Below, piece by piece: positions 56,696 to 64,000 of a DNA stretch of 64,000 bases; positions within the stretch are counted from its first letter, which is position 1; each line of letters starts with the position of its first letter. Below the pieces are notes generated by a model. The model saw nothing but the letters and a program-made list of their open reading frames with translations, made no database searches and had not been told where the DNA came from. The translations under genes and the position numbers were made by a program. The stretch is from an uncultured Muribaculaceae bacterium (lineage in GTDB: Bacteria; Bacteroidota; Bacteroidia; Bacteroidales; Muribaculaceae): the NCBI GenBank assembly GCA_904502025.1, contig CAJGDJ010000003.1, positions 18,183 through 82,182 of the forward strand, written 5' to 3'.

Positions 56696-58126
56696 ATGAA
56701 TACAACTATATTATCTCAACTATATAATCAGGTAGTAGGCAGTGAGCCAACTGAAATTATTGAGCTTCCTGCTTCGGGTTCAAATCGTCGATATTTCAGA
56801 TTATTAGGTAAAAAATCAATTATTGGCGTACTTGGCACCTGCAAAGAAGAAAACGAATCATTTATATATCTTGCACAGCATTTCAAGAGCCAGAATCTTC
56901 CTGTTCCTGAAGTACTTGCCGTTGCCGATGACAATATGGCATATATACAAGAAGATTTAGGTGATGAAATATTATTCAAAGCAATCGAAAAAGGGCGTTT
57001 GACACGTTCTTTTAGCAATGAAGAAAAAGAGTTGTTGATAAAAACAATTCGCATGCTTCCTGATGTTCAATTTGCCGGAGCTGTAGGACTTGATTTTAAC
57101 AAATGCTATCCATTGGCCGAGTTTGACACTCGTACAATAATGTGGGATTTGAACTATTTCAAATATTGCTTCTTAAAAGCAACCGGTTTAGAATTTCAAG
57201 AAGACAAACTTGAAGATGACTTCCAAGCGATGAGCGAAGTGCTTATGCGTAGCCAATCAAGCACATTTATGTATCGCGACTTCCAATCACGCAATGTGAT
57301 GCTTGTTGACAACGAGCCATGGTTTATTGATTTCCAAGGTGGTCGCAAAGGTCCATTTTACTATGATGTAGCATCATTCCTTTGGCAAGCTAAAGCTAAT
57401 ATGCCCGATAGTTTACGCCAAGAATTAATTTCGGAATATATTGATGCTCTACGCAAATACAAGCCTGTTGATGAGCCATATTTCCATGAGCAATTACGTC
57501 ATTTCGTATTGTTCCGTACCCTACAAGTATTAGGGGCATACGGTTTCCGTGGCTACTTTGAGAAGAAACCTCATTTCATGCAAAGTGTGCCATACGCTGT
57601 TGCAAATCTTCGCACCCTACTACAAGAACCATATCCCGAATACCCATATTTAAGCAAAATCCTCAAAGAAGTTGTTGAAATGAAACAATTTAGCGACGAT
57701 TTACAAAAACACACCTTAACTGTTAAGGTTATGAGTTTTGCATATAAAAAAGGGATTCCCAACGATACTTCAGGCAATGGTGGCGGATATGTTTTTGACT
57801 GTCGTGCAGTAAACAATCCCGGCAAATATGAACGATATAAACCATTTACAGGTTTAGACCAACAGGTTATAGACTTTCTTGAAGACGATGGTGAAATATT
57901 GACATTCCTCGACCACGCCTACGAGCTTGTTGATTCAACCGTTAAACGATACGTTGAACGAGGTTTCACTAATCTCATGGTATGCTTTGGTTGTACCGGT
58001 GGACAACATCGCTCAGTGTATAGTGCCCAACACATGGCAGAACATATCAATAAAAAGTTCAACGTAAAGGTTGAATTGGTGCATCGAGAGCAAAACATCG
58101 AACAAATTTTCAACGCAAAATTATAG
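56696..58126 (+). CDS. AmgK-like cell-wall sugar kinase fused to a RapZ C-terminal domain
   Basis: 476 residues. The first 330 form an aminoglycoside-phosphotransferase fold: GSNRRYFRL for the nucleotide loop, YRDFQSRNVML with catalytic D195, and FIDFQGGRKGPFYYD with metal-binding D212. These match AmgK, the kinase for MurNAc and GlcNAc anomeric carbon. Residues 338-476 are a RapZ C-terminal domain: LTVKVMSFAYKKGIP, YVFDCRAVNNPG, TGLDQQVIDFL and GCTGGQHRSVY (432-442). In E. coli that domain of RapZ binds glucosamine-6-phosphate and the RNA GlmZ. The RapZ kinase-like N domain is absent. A MurU-like gene follows after 6 bases. Confidence 0.85.
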   Translation: MNTTILSQLYNQVVGSEPTEIIELPASGSNRRYFRLLGKKSIIGVLGTCKEENESFIYLAQHFKSQNLPVPEVLAVADDNMAYIQEDLGDEILFKAIEKGRLTRSFSNEEKELLIKTIRMLPDVQFAGAVGLDFNKCYPLAEFDTRTIMWDLNYFKYCFLKATGLEFQEDKLEDDFQAMSEVLMRSQSSTFMYRDFQSRNVMLVDNEPWFIDFQGGRKGPFYYDVASFLWQAKANMPDSLRQELISEYIDALRKYKPVDEPYFHEQLRHFVLFRTLQVLGAYGFRGYFEKKPHFMQSVPYAVANLRTLLQEPYPEYPYLSKILKEVVEMKQFSDDLQKHTLTVKVMSFAYKKGIPNDTSGNGGGYVFDCRAVNNPGKYERYKPFTGLDQQVIDFLEDDGEILTFLDHAYELVDSTVKRYVERGFTNLMVCFGCTGGQHRSVYSAQHMAEHINKKFNVKVELVHREQNIEQIFNAKL

Positions 58127-58132
58127 TTCGCG

Positions 58133-58867
58133 ATGAAAGCAATGATTTTTGCTGCCGGCCTTGGCACTCGCTTACGTCCATTAACAAATGACCGACCAAA
58201 AGCACTTGTTGAAGTGGGTGGAGTTGCTATGCTCGAACGAGTAATAAATCGGCTTAAAGCACATGGTATCGACGATATTGTTATTAATATTCATCACTTT
58301 GGCGAAAAGATTATTGAATTTGTTGAGCAACACAATAATTTCGGCATAACAATCCACATAAGTGATGAGCGAGACTTGTTGCTCGACACAGGAGGAGGCA
58401 TACTCAAAGCACAACAATGGCTTGATGGCAACGAACCAATTATAATTCATAATGCTGATATTCTAACCGATTTTGATTTACACAAAATGGTTAAACAACA
58501 TATCGAAAATAAGGCTGATGCCACATTACTCGTTGCCGACCGCAAAACTACCCGATATTTTTATATCAATAATAAAAATCAGCTTCGTGGGTGGACTAAT
58601 ATTGCGACAGGAGAAGTAAAACCGTTGGGATATGTGCCACAAGAACGCGATAAGCTTCTTGCATTTGGTGGTGTGCACATTGTTTCTCCTTCAATTTTTG
58701 ACGTTCTTAAAGACTATTCTTCCGAGCCAAAATTCTCTATCACGCCATTCTATATCGACAAATGCAATGATTTGAAGATTATGGGTTATACCCCCTCAGA
58801 AGAATATCAATGGCACGATATTGGGAAAATTGAGTCAATAAAAGTAGCTGAAGAAGAGTTTATCTGA
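58133..58867 (+). CDS. MurU-like nucleotidyltransferase
   Basis: 244 residues of the sugar-phosphate nucleotidyltransferase family: FAAGLGTRLRPLTNDRPKAL is the nucleotide-binding signature, then LDTGGGILKAQQWL, and HNADILTDFDL as the metal-binding Asp region. The order and length fit MurU (MurNAc-1-phosphate uridylyltransferase) better than GlmU or RmlA; pairing with the AmgK-like kinase 6 bases upstream reproduces the amgK-murU arrangement. It would make UDP-MurNAc for wall recycling. Confidence 0.85.
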   Translation: MKAMIFAAGLGTRLRPLTNDRPKALVEVGGVAMLERVINRLKAHGIDDIVINIHHFGEKIIEFVEQHNNFGITIHISDERDLLLDTGGGILKAQQWLDGNEPIIIHNADILTDFDLHKMVKQHIENKADATLLVADRKTTRYFYINNKNQLRGWTNIATGEVKPLGYVPQERDKLLAFGGVHIVSPSIFDVLKDYSSEPKFSITPFYIDKCNDLKIMGYTPSEEYQWHDIGKIESIKVAEEEFI

Positions 58868-58896
58868 AAATAATCACATATTTAATCAAGTCATAT

Positions 58897-58927
58897 TTTG
58901 CCGTATAAAATATTTTATGTAACTTTG
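58897..58927 (+). promoter_or_regulatory. rpsP: Promoter of rpsP
   Basis: TTTG (58897-58900), 19 bases, TAACTTTG (58920-58927), a full consensus match. The ATG is at 58974. Confidence 0.82.
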
Positions 58928-58973
58928 CAGTCGCAAAAATCAATACAAAACTAAATTTTTAATTTTTACTTAA

Positions 58974-59510
58974 ATGGCAACTAAAATCAGATTACAACGT
59001 CATGGTCGCAAAAACTATGCGTTTTATCCTATTGTGATCGCCGATAGCAGAGCACCACGAGATGGTAAATTTATTGAAAGGATAGGTTCTTATAATCCTA
59101 ACACTAATCCTGCTACAATAACATTGAATTTCGAACGAGCTTTGTATTGGGTAAACTGCGGTGCTCAACCCACCGACACTGTGCGTACAATTCTTTCTAA
59201 CGAAGGTGTACTTTTAATGAAACACCTCCAAGGTGGTGTGAAAAAAGGTGCTTTTGATGAAGCTGAAGCTCAACGTCGTTTCGACGCTTGGAAGAGCAAA
59301 AAAACAGCTACTACTGAAGCATTCAAATCAGACCTCGCAAGCAAAAAAGCAAGCGATGCAAAACAACGCCTTGAAGACGAGCAAGCTAAAAACAAAGCAA
59401 AAGCAGAAGAAATTGCAAAGAAAAAAGCTGAACTTGTTGCTGCCGCTGCCGAAGCTGAAGCTCCTGCTGAAGAAGCAACAGAAGAAGTTGCTGCTGAAAG
59501 TGCAGAATAA
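58974..59510 (+). CDS. rpsP: 30S ribosomal protein S16 with long C-terminal tail
   Basis: 178 residues, about twice the usual bacterial length. Residues 1-85 are canonical S16 (MATKIRLQRHGRKNYAFYPI, ERIGSYNPNT, GAQPTDTVRTILSNEGVL). Residues 86-178 form a charged helical tail of Ala, Lys and Glu (KAEEIAKKKAEL, ending in acidic repeats), of the kind seen in other Bacteroidetes. It helps 16S rRNA folding. Own promoter and terminator, so monocistronic. Confidence 0.96.
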   Translation: MATKIRLQRHGRKNYAFYPIVIADSRAPRDGKFIERIGSYNPNTNPATITLNFERALYWVNCGAQPTDTVRTILSNEGVLLMKHLQGGVKKGAFDEAEAQRRFDAWKSKKTATTEAFKSDLASKKASDAKQRLEDEQAKNKAKAEEIAKKKAELVAAAAEAEAPAEEATEEVAAESAE

Positions 59511-59538
59511 TTCGAGAAGAATTTACATGAATTATAAA

Positions 59539-59567
59539 AGGATACCTAATCAGGTGTCCTTTTTTTA
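59539..59567 (+). terminator. Terminator of rpsP
   Basis: AGGATACC (59539-59546) pairs with GGTGTCCT (59553-59560) with one T.G pair, loop TAATCA, then seven T. It is 28 bases after the stop. Confidence 0.9.
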
Positions 59568-59598
59568 TTTGTATTTCGAAAACAACTTACTAACTTTG
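59568..59598 (+). promoter_or_regulatory. Promoter of the ABC-F gene
   Basis: TTTG (59568-59571), 19 bases, TAACTTTG (59591-59598). The TTTG abuts the T-tract of the rpsP terminator, so the two signals share the same short spacer. ATG at 59627. Confidence 0.8.
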
Positions 59599-59626
59599 CA
59601 TAACTAATATAATTGTGTTTCAATAA

Positions 59627-61585
59627 ATGATTTCGATACAAAATCTATCGGTTGAATTCAGTGCAAAATCTTTGTTTGACAACATAAACTATGTTATCAA
59701 CAAAAAAGATAAAATAGCTCTTGTAGGTAAAAATGGAGCCGGCAAATCAACTATGCTCAAAATTATTGTCGGATTACAAAATCCGACTTCGGGTTGCGTT
59801 GCCAAACCTAACGACATCGCAATTAGCTATCTACCCCAACAAATGGTGTTAAACGACACCCTTACCGTTGTTGAAGAAGTGAGCAAAGCATTTTCACACA
59901 TTGACGAAATGCACAGCCAACTCGACAAGATAAATCATGAACTTCAATCACGCGATGACTATGAAAGTAGTAGTTATCAAGAACTTATTGACAGACTAAC
60001 CATTCTAAATGAACGCATAGCAATGGAAGAAAGCGAAAATCGCGAGGCCGAAATGGAAAAAACATTAATCGGGCTGGGATTTAATCGCAATGATTTCAAT
60101 CGACCAACAGCCGAATTTAGTGGCGGCTGGCGTATGCGAATAGAACTTGCCAAACTACTACTCACACACCCCGACGTTCTACTTCTTGACGAACCAACCA
60201 ACCACCTTGACATCGAGTCGATTCAATGGCTTGAAAATTTCCTCATCACAAAAGCCAACGCAGTTGTATTGGTTTCACACGACCGTGCATTTATCGACAA
60301 CGTCACTAATCGAACTATTGAAATTTCGCTCGGTAAAATATACGACTACGCTGTAAACTACTCAAAATATGTAGTTTTACACCAAGAACGCATCGAGCAA
60401 CAAATGCGAGCATATCAAAATCAACAAAAACAAATTCAAGAAACAGAAGATTTCATTGAACGATTTAGATATAAAGCAACAAAAGCTGTACAGGTGCAAA
60501 GTCGCATAAAACAACTCTCGAAAATAGAGCGTATAGAAGTTGACGAGGTAGATACCTCTCATCTCAATCTAAAATTTCCACCGGCACCTCGTTCGGGCGA
60601 CTACCCTATCATTGCCGACAATGTAGGCAAACGATATGGCGACCACCAAGTGTTTGACAATGCAACATTTACAATTAAACGAGGAGAAAAAGTTGCATTT
60701 GTAGGAAAAAACGGGGAAGGGAAATCCACTTTGGTAAAATGTATCATGAACGAGATACCTTTTACCGGAAATCTAAAAATCGGGCACAACGTAAAGATTG
60801 GATATTTCGCACAAAACCAAGCCCAACTTCTTGATGGAGAAATATCTGTATTCGACACAATCGATAGAGTTGCAGTTGGAGATATTCGCACAAAAATTCG
60901 TGATATTCTTGGGGCATTTATGTTTGGAGGAGAAGCCTCTGATAAAAAGGTTAAAGTTTTATCAGGAGGCGAGAAAACCCGATTAGCCATGATACGACTT
61001 TTACTTGAACCGGTAAATCTACTCATTCTCGACGAACCGACAAACCATCTCGACATGAGAACGAAAGATATTCTTAAACAAGCCATTAAGGATTTTAACG
61101 GCACGGTTATTGTTGTGTCTCACGACCGAGAATTTCTTGATGGCTTAGTAGAGAAAGTATATGAATTTGGAGGTGGGAAAGTCAAAGAATGTCTTGGGGG
61201 TATTTATGAATTTCTTGAAAAGAAAAAGATTGCAACCCTTGCTGAGCTTGAGATTAGCAACAATGCGACAAAAAACATTTCAACCAAACAACAAAACGAC
61301 ACTGAAGTCCCTACTCCTTCTCAAAGCAAATTATCCTATGCTGAGCAACGAGAACGAGAAAAAGCAATAAAACGTGCCGAGAAAAAAGTAACAGACGCCG
61401 AAATGGAAATTTCTCGTTATGAGGCTGAAATTGCTGAAATTGAAATACTAATAGCAAATGGAAATGTCAGCAATGACATTTTTACCCAGCATGCCGAGAA
61501 AAACAAACAACTTGAAAATGCAATGAGTATATGGGAACTTGCTTCTATAGAATTAGATGAAATAAAATCAAAACTAAATAATTAA
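59627..61585 (+). CDS. ABC-F family ribosome-associated ATPase
   Basis: 652 residues, no membrane segments. Two ABC domains: Walker A GKNGAGKST and GKNGEGKST, signatures FSGGWRMR and LSGGEKTR, and LLLDEPTNHLD and LILDEPTNHLD. The linker between them (about 245-310) is a charged helix pair, the P-site-tRNA interaction motif of ABC-F factors, and a C-terminal coiled coil (about 565-650) follows. It most resembles Uup/EttA-like housekeeping factors, not an antibiotic-resistance type, although that cannot be excluded from sequence alone. Confidence 0.9.
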   Translation: MISIQNLSVEFSAKSLFDNINYVINKKDKIALVGKNGAGKSTMLKIIVGLQNPTSGCVAKPNDIAISYLPQQMVLNDTLTVVEEVSKAFSHIDEMHSQLDKINHELQSRDDYESSSYQELIDRLTILNERIAMEESENREAEMEKTLIGLGFNRNDFNRPTAEFSGGWRMRIELAKLLLTHPDVLLLDEPTNHLDIESIQWLENFLITKANAVVLVSHDRAFIDNVTNRTIEISLGKIYDYAVNYSKYVVLHQERIEQQMRAYQNQQKQIQETEDFIERFRYKATKAVQVQSRIKQLSKIERIEVDEVDTSHLNLKFPPAPRSGDYPIIADNVGKRYGDHQVFDNATFTIKRGEKVAFVGKNGEGKSTLVKCIMNEIPFTGNLKIGHNVKIGYFAQNQAQLLDGEISVFDTIDRVAVGDIRTKIRDILGAFMFGGEASDKKVKVLSGGEKTRLAMIRLLLEPVNLLILDEPTNHLDMRTKDILKQAIKDFNGTVIVVSHDREFLDGLVEKVYEFGGGKVKECLGGIYEFLEKKKIATLAELEISNNATKNISTKQQNDTEVPTPSQSKLSYAEQREREKAIKRAEKKVTDAEMEISRYEAEIAEIEILIANGNVSNDIFTQHAEKNKQLENAMSIWELASIELDEIKSKLNN

Positions 61586-61603
61586 CTTTAATTCAACGAC
61601 AAA

Positions 61604-63616
61604 ATGAAAAAATTTTCCTATGTAGTTTTGTCAATCGCTTTAACTTCAACGATGACAATGTGCACAACAAAAACACCCAAAGGAGTAGATCGTGCCAATC
61701 TAAATGATTCCGTTGCTCCTCAAGAAGATTTTTATGAGTATGCATGTGGTGGCTGGATGAAAGCTAACCCTCTTAAACCGGAGTATTCTCGTTTCGGAAC
61801 ATTCGACCAACTTGGCGAAAACACTCGCGAACAAGTAAAATCACTTGTTACCGGTCTTGACTCAAAAAATGCGACCAAAGGTTCAGCCGCACAACAAATC
61901 GGCGACCTATATGCCATGGGTATGGACAGCGTTCGCCTCAACGAGCAAGGTGCTAAGCCTATTATTAAAGACATTGAAACCATTAACAACACAAACCGTG
62001 AAGATTTAATTGACCTTATGGCAACAATGGTTGGTGTAGATGCTTTCTTCAGCACCGGAGTAGATGCCGACATGATGAACTCAAATATGAACACCATGTA
62101 TTGGCAACAAGGTGGACTTGGTCTTGGCGACAGAGATTATTATCTTGAAGACAGTGAAAACACCAATAAAATTCGCGAAGCTTACAAAACATACATCAAA
62201 ACCATTACTAAACTCGTAGGCTACGACGAAACTGCTCAGCAACGCGTAGTTGACAATGTGATGGATATCGAAACTGCGTTAGCTAAAACTGCGATGACAC
62301 GCGAAGAATTACGTAATCCGATTGCAAGCTACAACCCTATGACACTTGATCAGATTGCTGCTCAATATCCCAATGTTGACCTTCGTCGTTATTTCAAAAA
62401 ACAAGGCTTAGATGTTGACACTGTTATCATCGGTCAACCTAAATCATTAGCTACTGTTGACAGCATAATAAAATGTGCTGACATTCAAGCATTACACGAC
62501 TACATCACTGCCGGATATATATCTTCGGCAGCTAATTTCCTTAGCGACGATTTCATAAATGCTAAATTTGAACTTTCAAAGGTTGTTTCAGGCGTACAAC
62601 AGCTACAACCTCGTTGGAAACGTGCATTAAGCATTCCTAACAATATGCTTGGCGAGGCTGTTGGTCAACTATATGTTGAAAAGCACTTCCCTCAATCATC
62701 TAAAGATAAAATGCTTGAGCTTGTTAAGAATCTTAAAATTGCACTCGGACAACACATCGACAATCTCACATGGATGAGTGATACTACAAAAGCTAAAGCT
62801 CACGAAAAACTATCTACATTCACTGTTAAAATCGGATTCCCCGACAAATGGCGTGATTATTCCGATTTGACAATCGACCCCTCTAAGTCATACTGGGAAA
62901 ATGTAAAAGCTGCAATCAAACATAATATTGATTTCAGTCTTGCCGACTATGGCAAACCGGTTGATAAAACTCGTTGGTATATGCCTCCTCAAACCGTAAA
63001 TGCTTATTACAACCCCCTTTCAAACGAAATTTGTTTCCCTGCAGGCATTCTTCAACCCCCATTCTTTAATCCCGAAGCTGACGATGCCTTAAACTATGGA
63101 GCTATTGGCGTTGTTATCGGACACGAAATGATACACGGTTTCGACGACCAAGGCCGTCAATTCGATAAAGATGGCAATCTCAAAGATTGGTGGACAGCCG
63201 AAGATGCAGAGGCTTTTAATAAGTTAGCCGAACAACTTGTAATTCAGTTTGATAGCGTAATTGTACTTGGCGATACTCATGCTAACGGTCGTTTCACTCT
63301 TGGTGAAAACATCGCCGACCAAGGTGGTCTTCGCGTAGCCCTTACCGCTTATCACAACTCTCTCCAAGGTAAAGAAAGAAAAGATATTGACGGATTTACT
63401 CCCGAACAACGCTTCTATCTTGCATACGCTAATGTATGGGCAGGAAACATTCGTGACGAAGAAATTCTTTCTCGCACCAAAACCGACCCACACTCACTTG
63501 GTCGCTGGCGTGTAAATGCAACACTACGCAACCTTCAACCTTTCTTCGACGCATTCAACGTAACCGAAGGTAACAAAATGTTCCGTCCCGAAAACGAACG
63601 CGTTGTAATCTGGTAA
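61604..63616 (+). CDS. M13 family zinc metallopeptidase (PepO-like lipoprotein)
   Basis: 670 residues with a lipoprotein signal (Cys20 in TMTMC). H507-E508-M-I-H511 is the zinc motif and E568 in GENIADQGG the third ligand; NAYYNPLSNEICFPAGILQPPF is the substrate-binding region and W at the C-terminus (VVIW) is the neprilysin-family ending. It degrades small peptides in the periplasm or outer surface. It starts 18 bases after the ABC-F gene and ends at a terminator. Confidence 0.93.
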   Translation: MKKFSYVVLSIALTSTMTMCTTKTPKGVDRANLNDSVAPQEDFYEYACGGWMKANPLKPEYSRFGTFDQLGENTREQVKSLVTGLDSKNATKGSAAQQIGDLYAMGMDSVRLNEQGAKPIIKDIETINNTNREDLIDLMATMVGVDAFFSTGVDADMMNSNMNTMYWQQGGLGLGDRDYYLEDSENTNKIREAYKTYIKTITKLVGYDETAQQRVVDNVMDIETALAKTAMTREELRNPIASYNPMTLDQIAAQYPNVDLRRYFKKQGLDVDTVIIGQPKSLATVDSIIKCADIQALHDYITAGYISSAANFLSDDFINAKFELSKVVSGVQQLQPRWKRALSIPNNMLGEAVGQLYVEKHFPQSSKDKMLELVKNLKIALGQHIDNLTWMSDTTKAKAHEKLSTFTVKIGFPDKWRDYSDLTIDPSKSYWENVKAAIKHNIDFSLADYGKPVDKTRWYMPPQTVNAYYNPLSNEICFPAGILQPPFFNPEADDALNYGAIGVVIGHEMIHGFDDQGRQFDKDGNLKDWWTAEDAEAFNKLAEQLVIQFDSVIVLGDTHANGRFTLGENIADQGGLRVALTAYHNSLQGKERKDIDGFTPEQRFYLAYANVWAGNIRDEEILSRTKTDPHSLGRWRVNATLRNLQPFFDAFNVTEGNKMFRPENERVVIW

Positions 63617-63640
63617 AAAACGAATCACCTAAATACGCCT

Positions 63641-63668
63641 AAACTGCATCGATTTCGGTGCAGTTTTT
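63641..63668 (+). terminator. Terminator of the M13 peptidase gene
   Basis: AAACTGCA (63641-63648) pairs with TGCAGTTT (63659-63666), followed by T-run. 24 bases after the stop. Confidence 0.9.
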
Positions 63669-63763
63669 TTATATTTGAAGCATAAATACATTCCCCAAAT
63701 ACAACGTTTCCCAAAAATATATATGCTAAATTACACCCACATCTAATTGCCAAAATAAACAAA

Positions 63764-63794
63764 AGAGATACACCCGTTTGGGTATATCTCTTTA
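63764..63794 (-). terminator. Terminator of the gene cut by the right edge
   Basis: AAAGAGATACACCC pairs with GGGTATATCTCTTT across GTTT, one mismatch. It lies about 35 bases beyond the stop of the minus-strand partial gene. Between it and the M13 terminator is about 95 bases without other signals. Confidence 0.8.
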
Positions 63795-63828
63795 CGTTAA
63801 CAGCAATCACGCTGTAACTGAGAAATTT

Positions 63829-64000
63829 CTATTTTTTTATTATCATTTTTTTCACTGTGCCGTCGCTGTATTTTACGATATTAATACCCTTTGTTGGTTC
63901 ACTTAATTTATGACCGTAGATATCGTAGCGAGCAACTTCGGTAGCGTCATCATTATAATAAATATTATTTATCCCGGCTGAAGTGCTAAATGAACCTATA
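63829..64000 (-). CDS. C-terminal part of a T9SS-type secreted protein (partial)
   Basis: Only the last 57 codons are in the window; the 5' part lies beyond base 64000. They encode GINNIYYNDDATEVARYDIY and then GINIVKYSDGTVKKMIIKK before TAG at 63829-63831, the usual shape of Bacteroidales T9SS or surface C-terminal modules. It is too short to show what the protein does. A terminator follows at 63764. Confidence 0.7.
   Translation of the reverse strand, partial: IGSFSTSAGINNIYYNDDATEVARYDIYGHKLSEPTKGINIVKYSDGTVKKMIIKK

Noticed and set aside
59568..59598. ABC-F gene as a dedicated antibiotic-resistance factor
   Set aside because: Its linker length and C-terminal coiled coil look like the housekeeping Uup/EttA type, and there is no leader peptide or attenuator before it, only a normal promoter.
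1..64000. tRNA, rRNA, tmRNA, CRISPR array or insertion sequence
   Set aside because: I looked for T-loop and acceptor patterns, spaced repeats and terminal inverted repeats with transposase frames on both strands and found none; ssrA is not here although smpB is.

Overview
The window is a stretch of chromosome from a low-GC, obligately host-associated-looking member of the Bacteroidales; a Muribaculaceae-like genus is my best guess, but this is inference because there is no rRNA here. The evidence is: a PorQ gene beside cmk; four secreted proteins ending in type IX secretion (T9SS) C-terminal domains (one cut by the right edge); a GT3-family glycogen synthase paired with a GT35 phosphorylase; RF1, GyrA and SmpB of Bacteroidetes type; and promoters of the Bacteroidetes TTTG-N19/20-TAnnTTTG form. 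I see no rRNA, tRNA, insertion sequence, CRISPR array or prophage.

Layout. 0.1-5.7 kb (minus strand): a secreted modular amidase with T9SS tail, a PD40 propeller protein and a TonB-C-domain protein. 5.9-9.4 kb (plus): porQ-cmk-ispH-exonuclease-lipoprotein. 9.5-13.8 kb: glycogen synthase and alpha-glucan phosphorylase. 13.9-14.8 kb (minus): two small secreted Cys/Lys-rich proteins, one with a tandem 18-residue Cys repeat and one Spy/CpxP-like. 15-20.4 kb: GH9 hydrolase, M23 lipoprotein, phosphohexomutase. 20.7-24.5 kb (minus): gyrA and a TPR protein. 24.8-29.4 kb: clpC-htpG chaperones. 29.5-32.1 kb: two small unknown proteins and the agmatine-to-putrescine pair aguA-aguB. 32.1-39.2 kb: T9SS type A and type B substrates, a lytic transglycosylase, uvrA and a Sel1 protein. 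39.4-45.6 kb: lipoprotein, polyprenyl synthase, TatD, TspO, pgk, pyrF, prfA. 45.7-51.2 kb: DUF4250 protein, UvrD/PcrA helicase, nspC, GT2, radC. 51.2-54.3 kb: the one accessory-looking patch, with a flavodoxin-fold reductase, a long rod-shaped structured RNA, two small-membrane/unknown genes and an MNT-HEPN toxin-antitoxin pair whose HEPN gene is cut short by an in-frame TGA. 54.3-64 kb: THUMP-like methyltransferase, smpB, Yip1 protein, an AmgK-like kinase fused to a RapZ C-terminal domain followed by a MurU-like uridylyltransferase, rpsP, an ABC-F ATPase, an M13 peptidase and the C-terminus of another T9SS-type protein.

How the genes work together: several genes converge on the envelope. PorQ is part of the T9SS that would export the T9SS-tailed proteins; the amidase, M23 peptidase and lytic transglycosylase attack peptidoglycan; the kinase-RapZ fusion plus MurU-like enzyme would return released MurNAc/GlcNAc to UDP-sugars. 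AguA-AguB make putrescine and NspC finishes the carboxyspermidine route to spermidine. The strongest unexplained signals are the 270-nt rod-like RNA at about 52.0-52.26 kb, the broken HEPN toxin, the AmgK-RapZ fusion, and the Cys-repeat protein.
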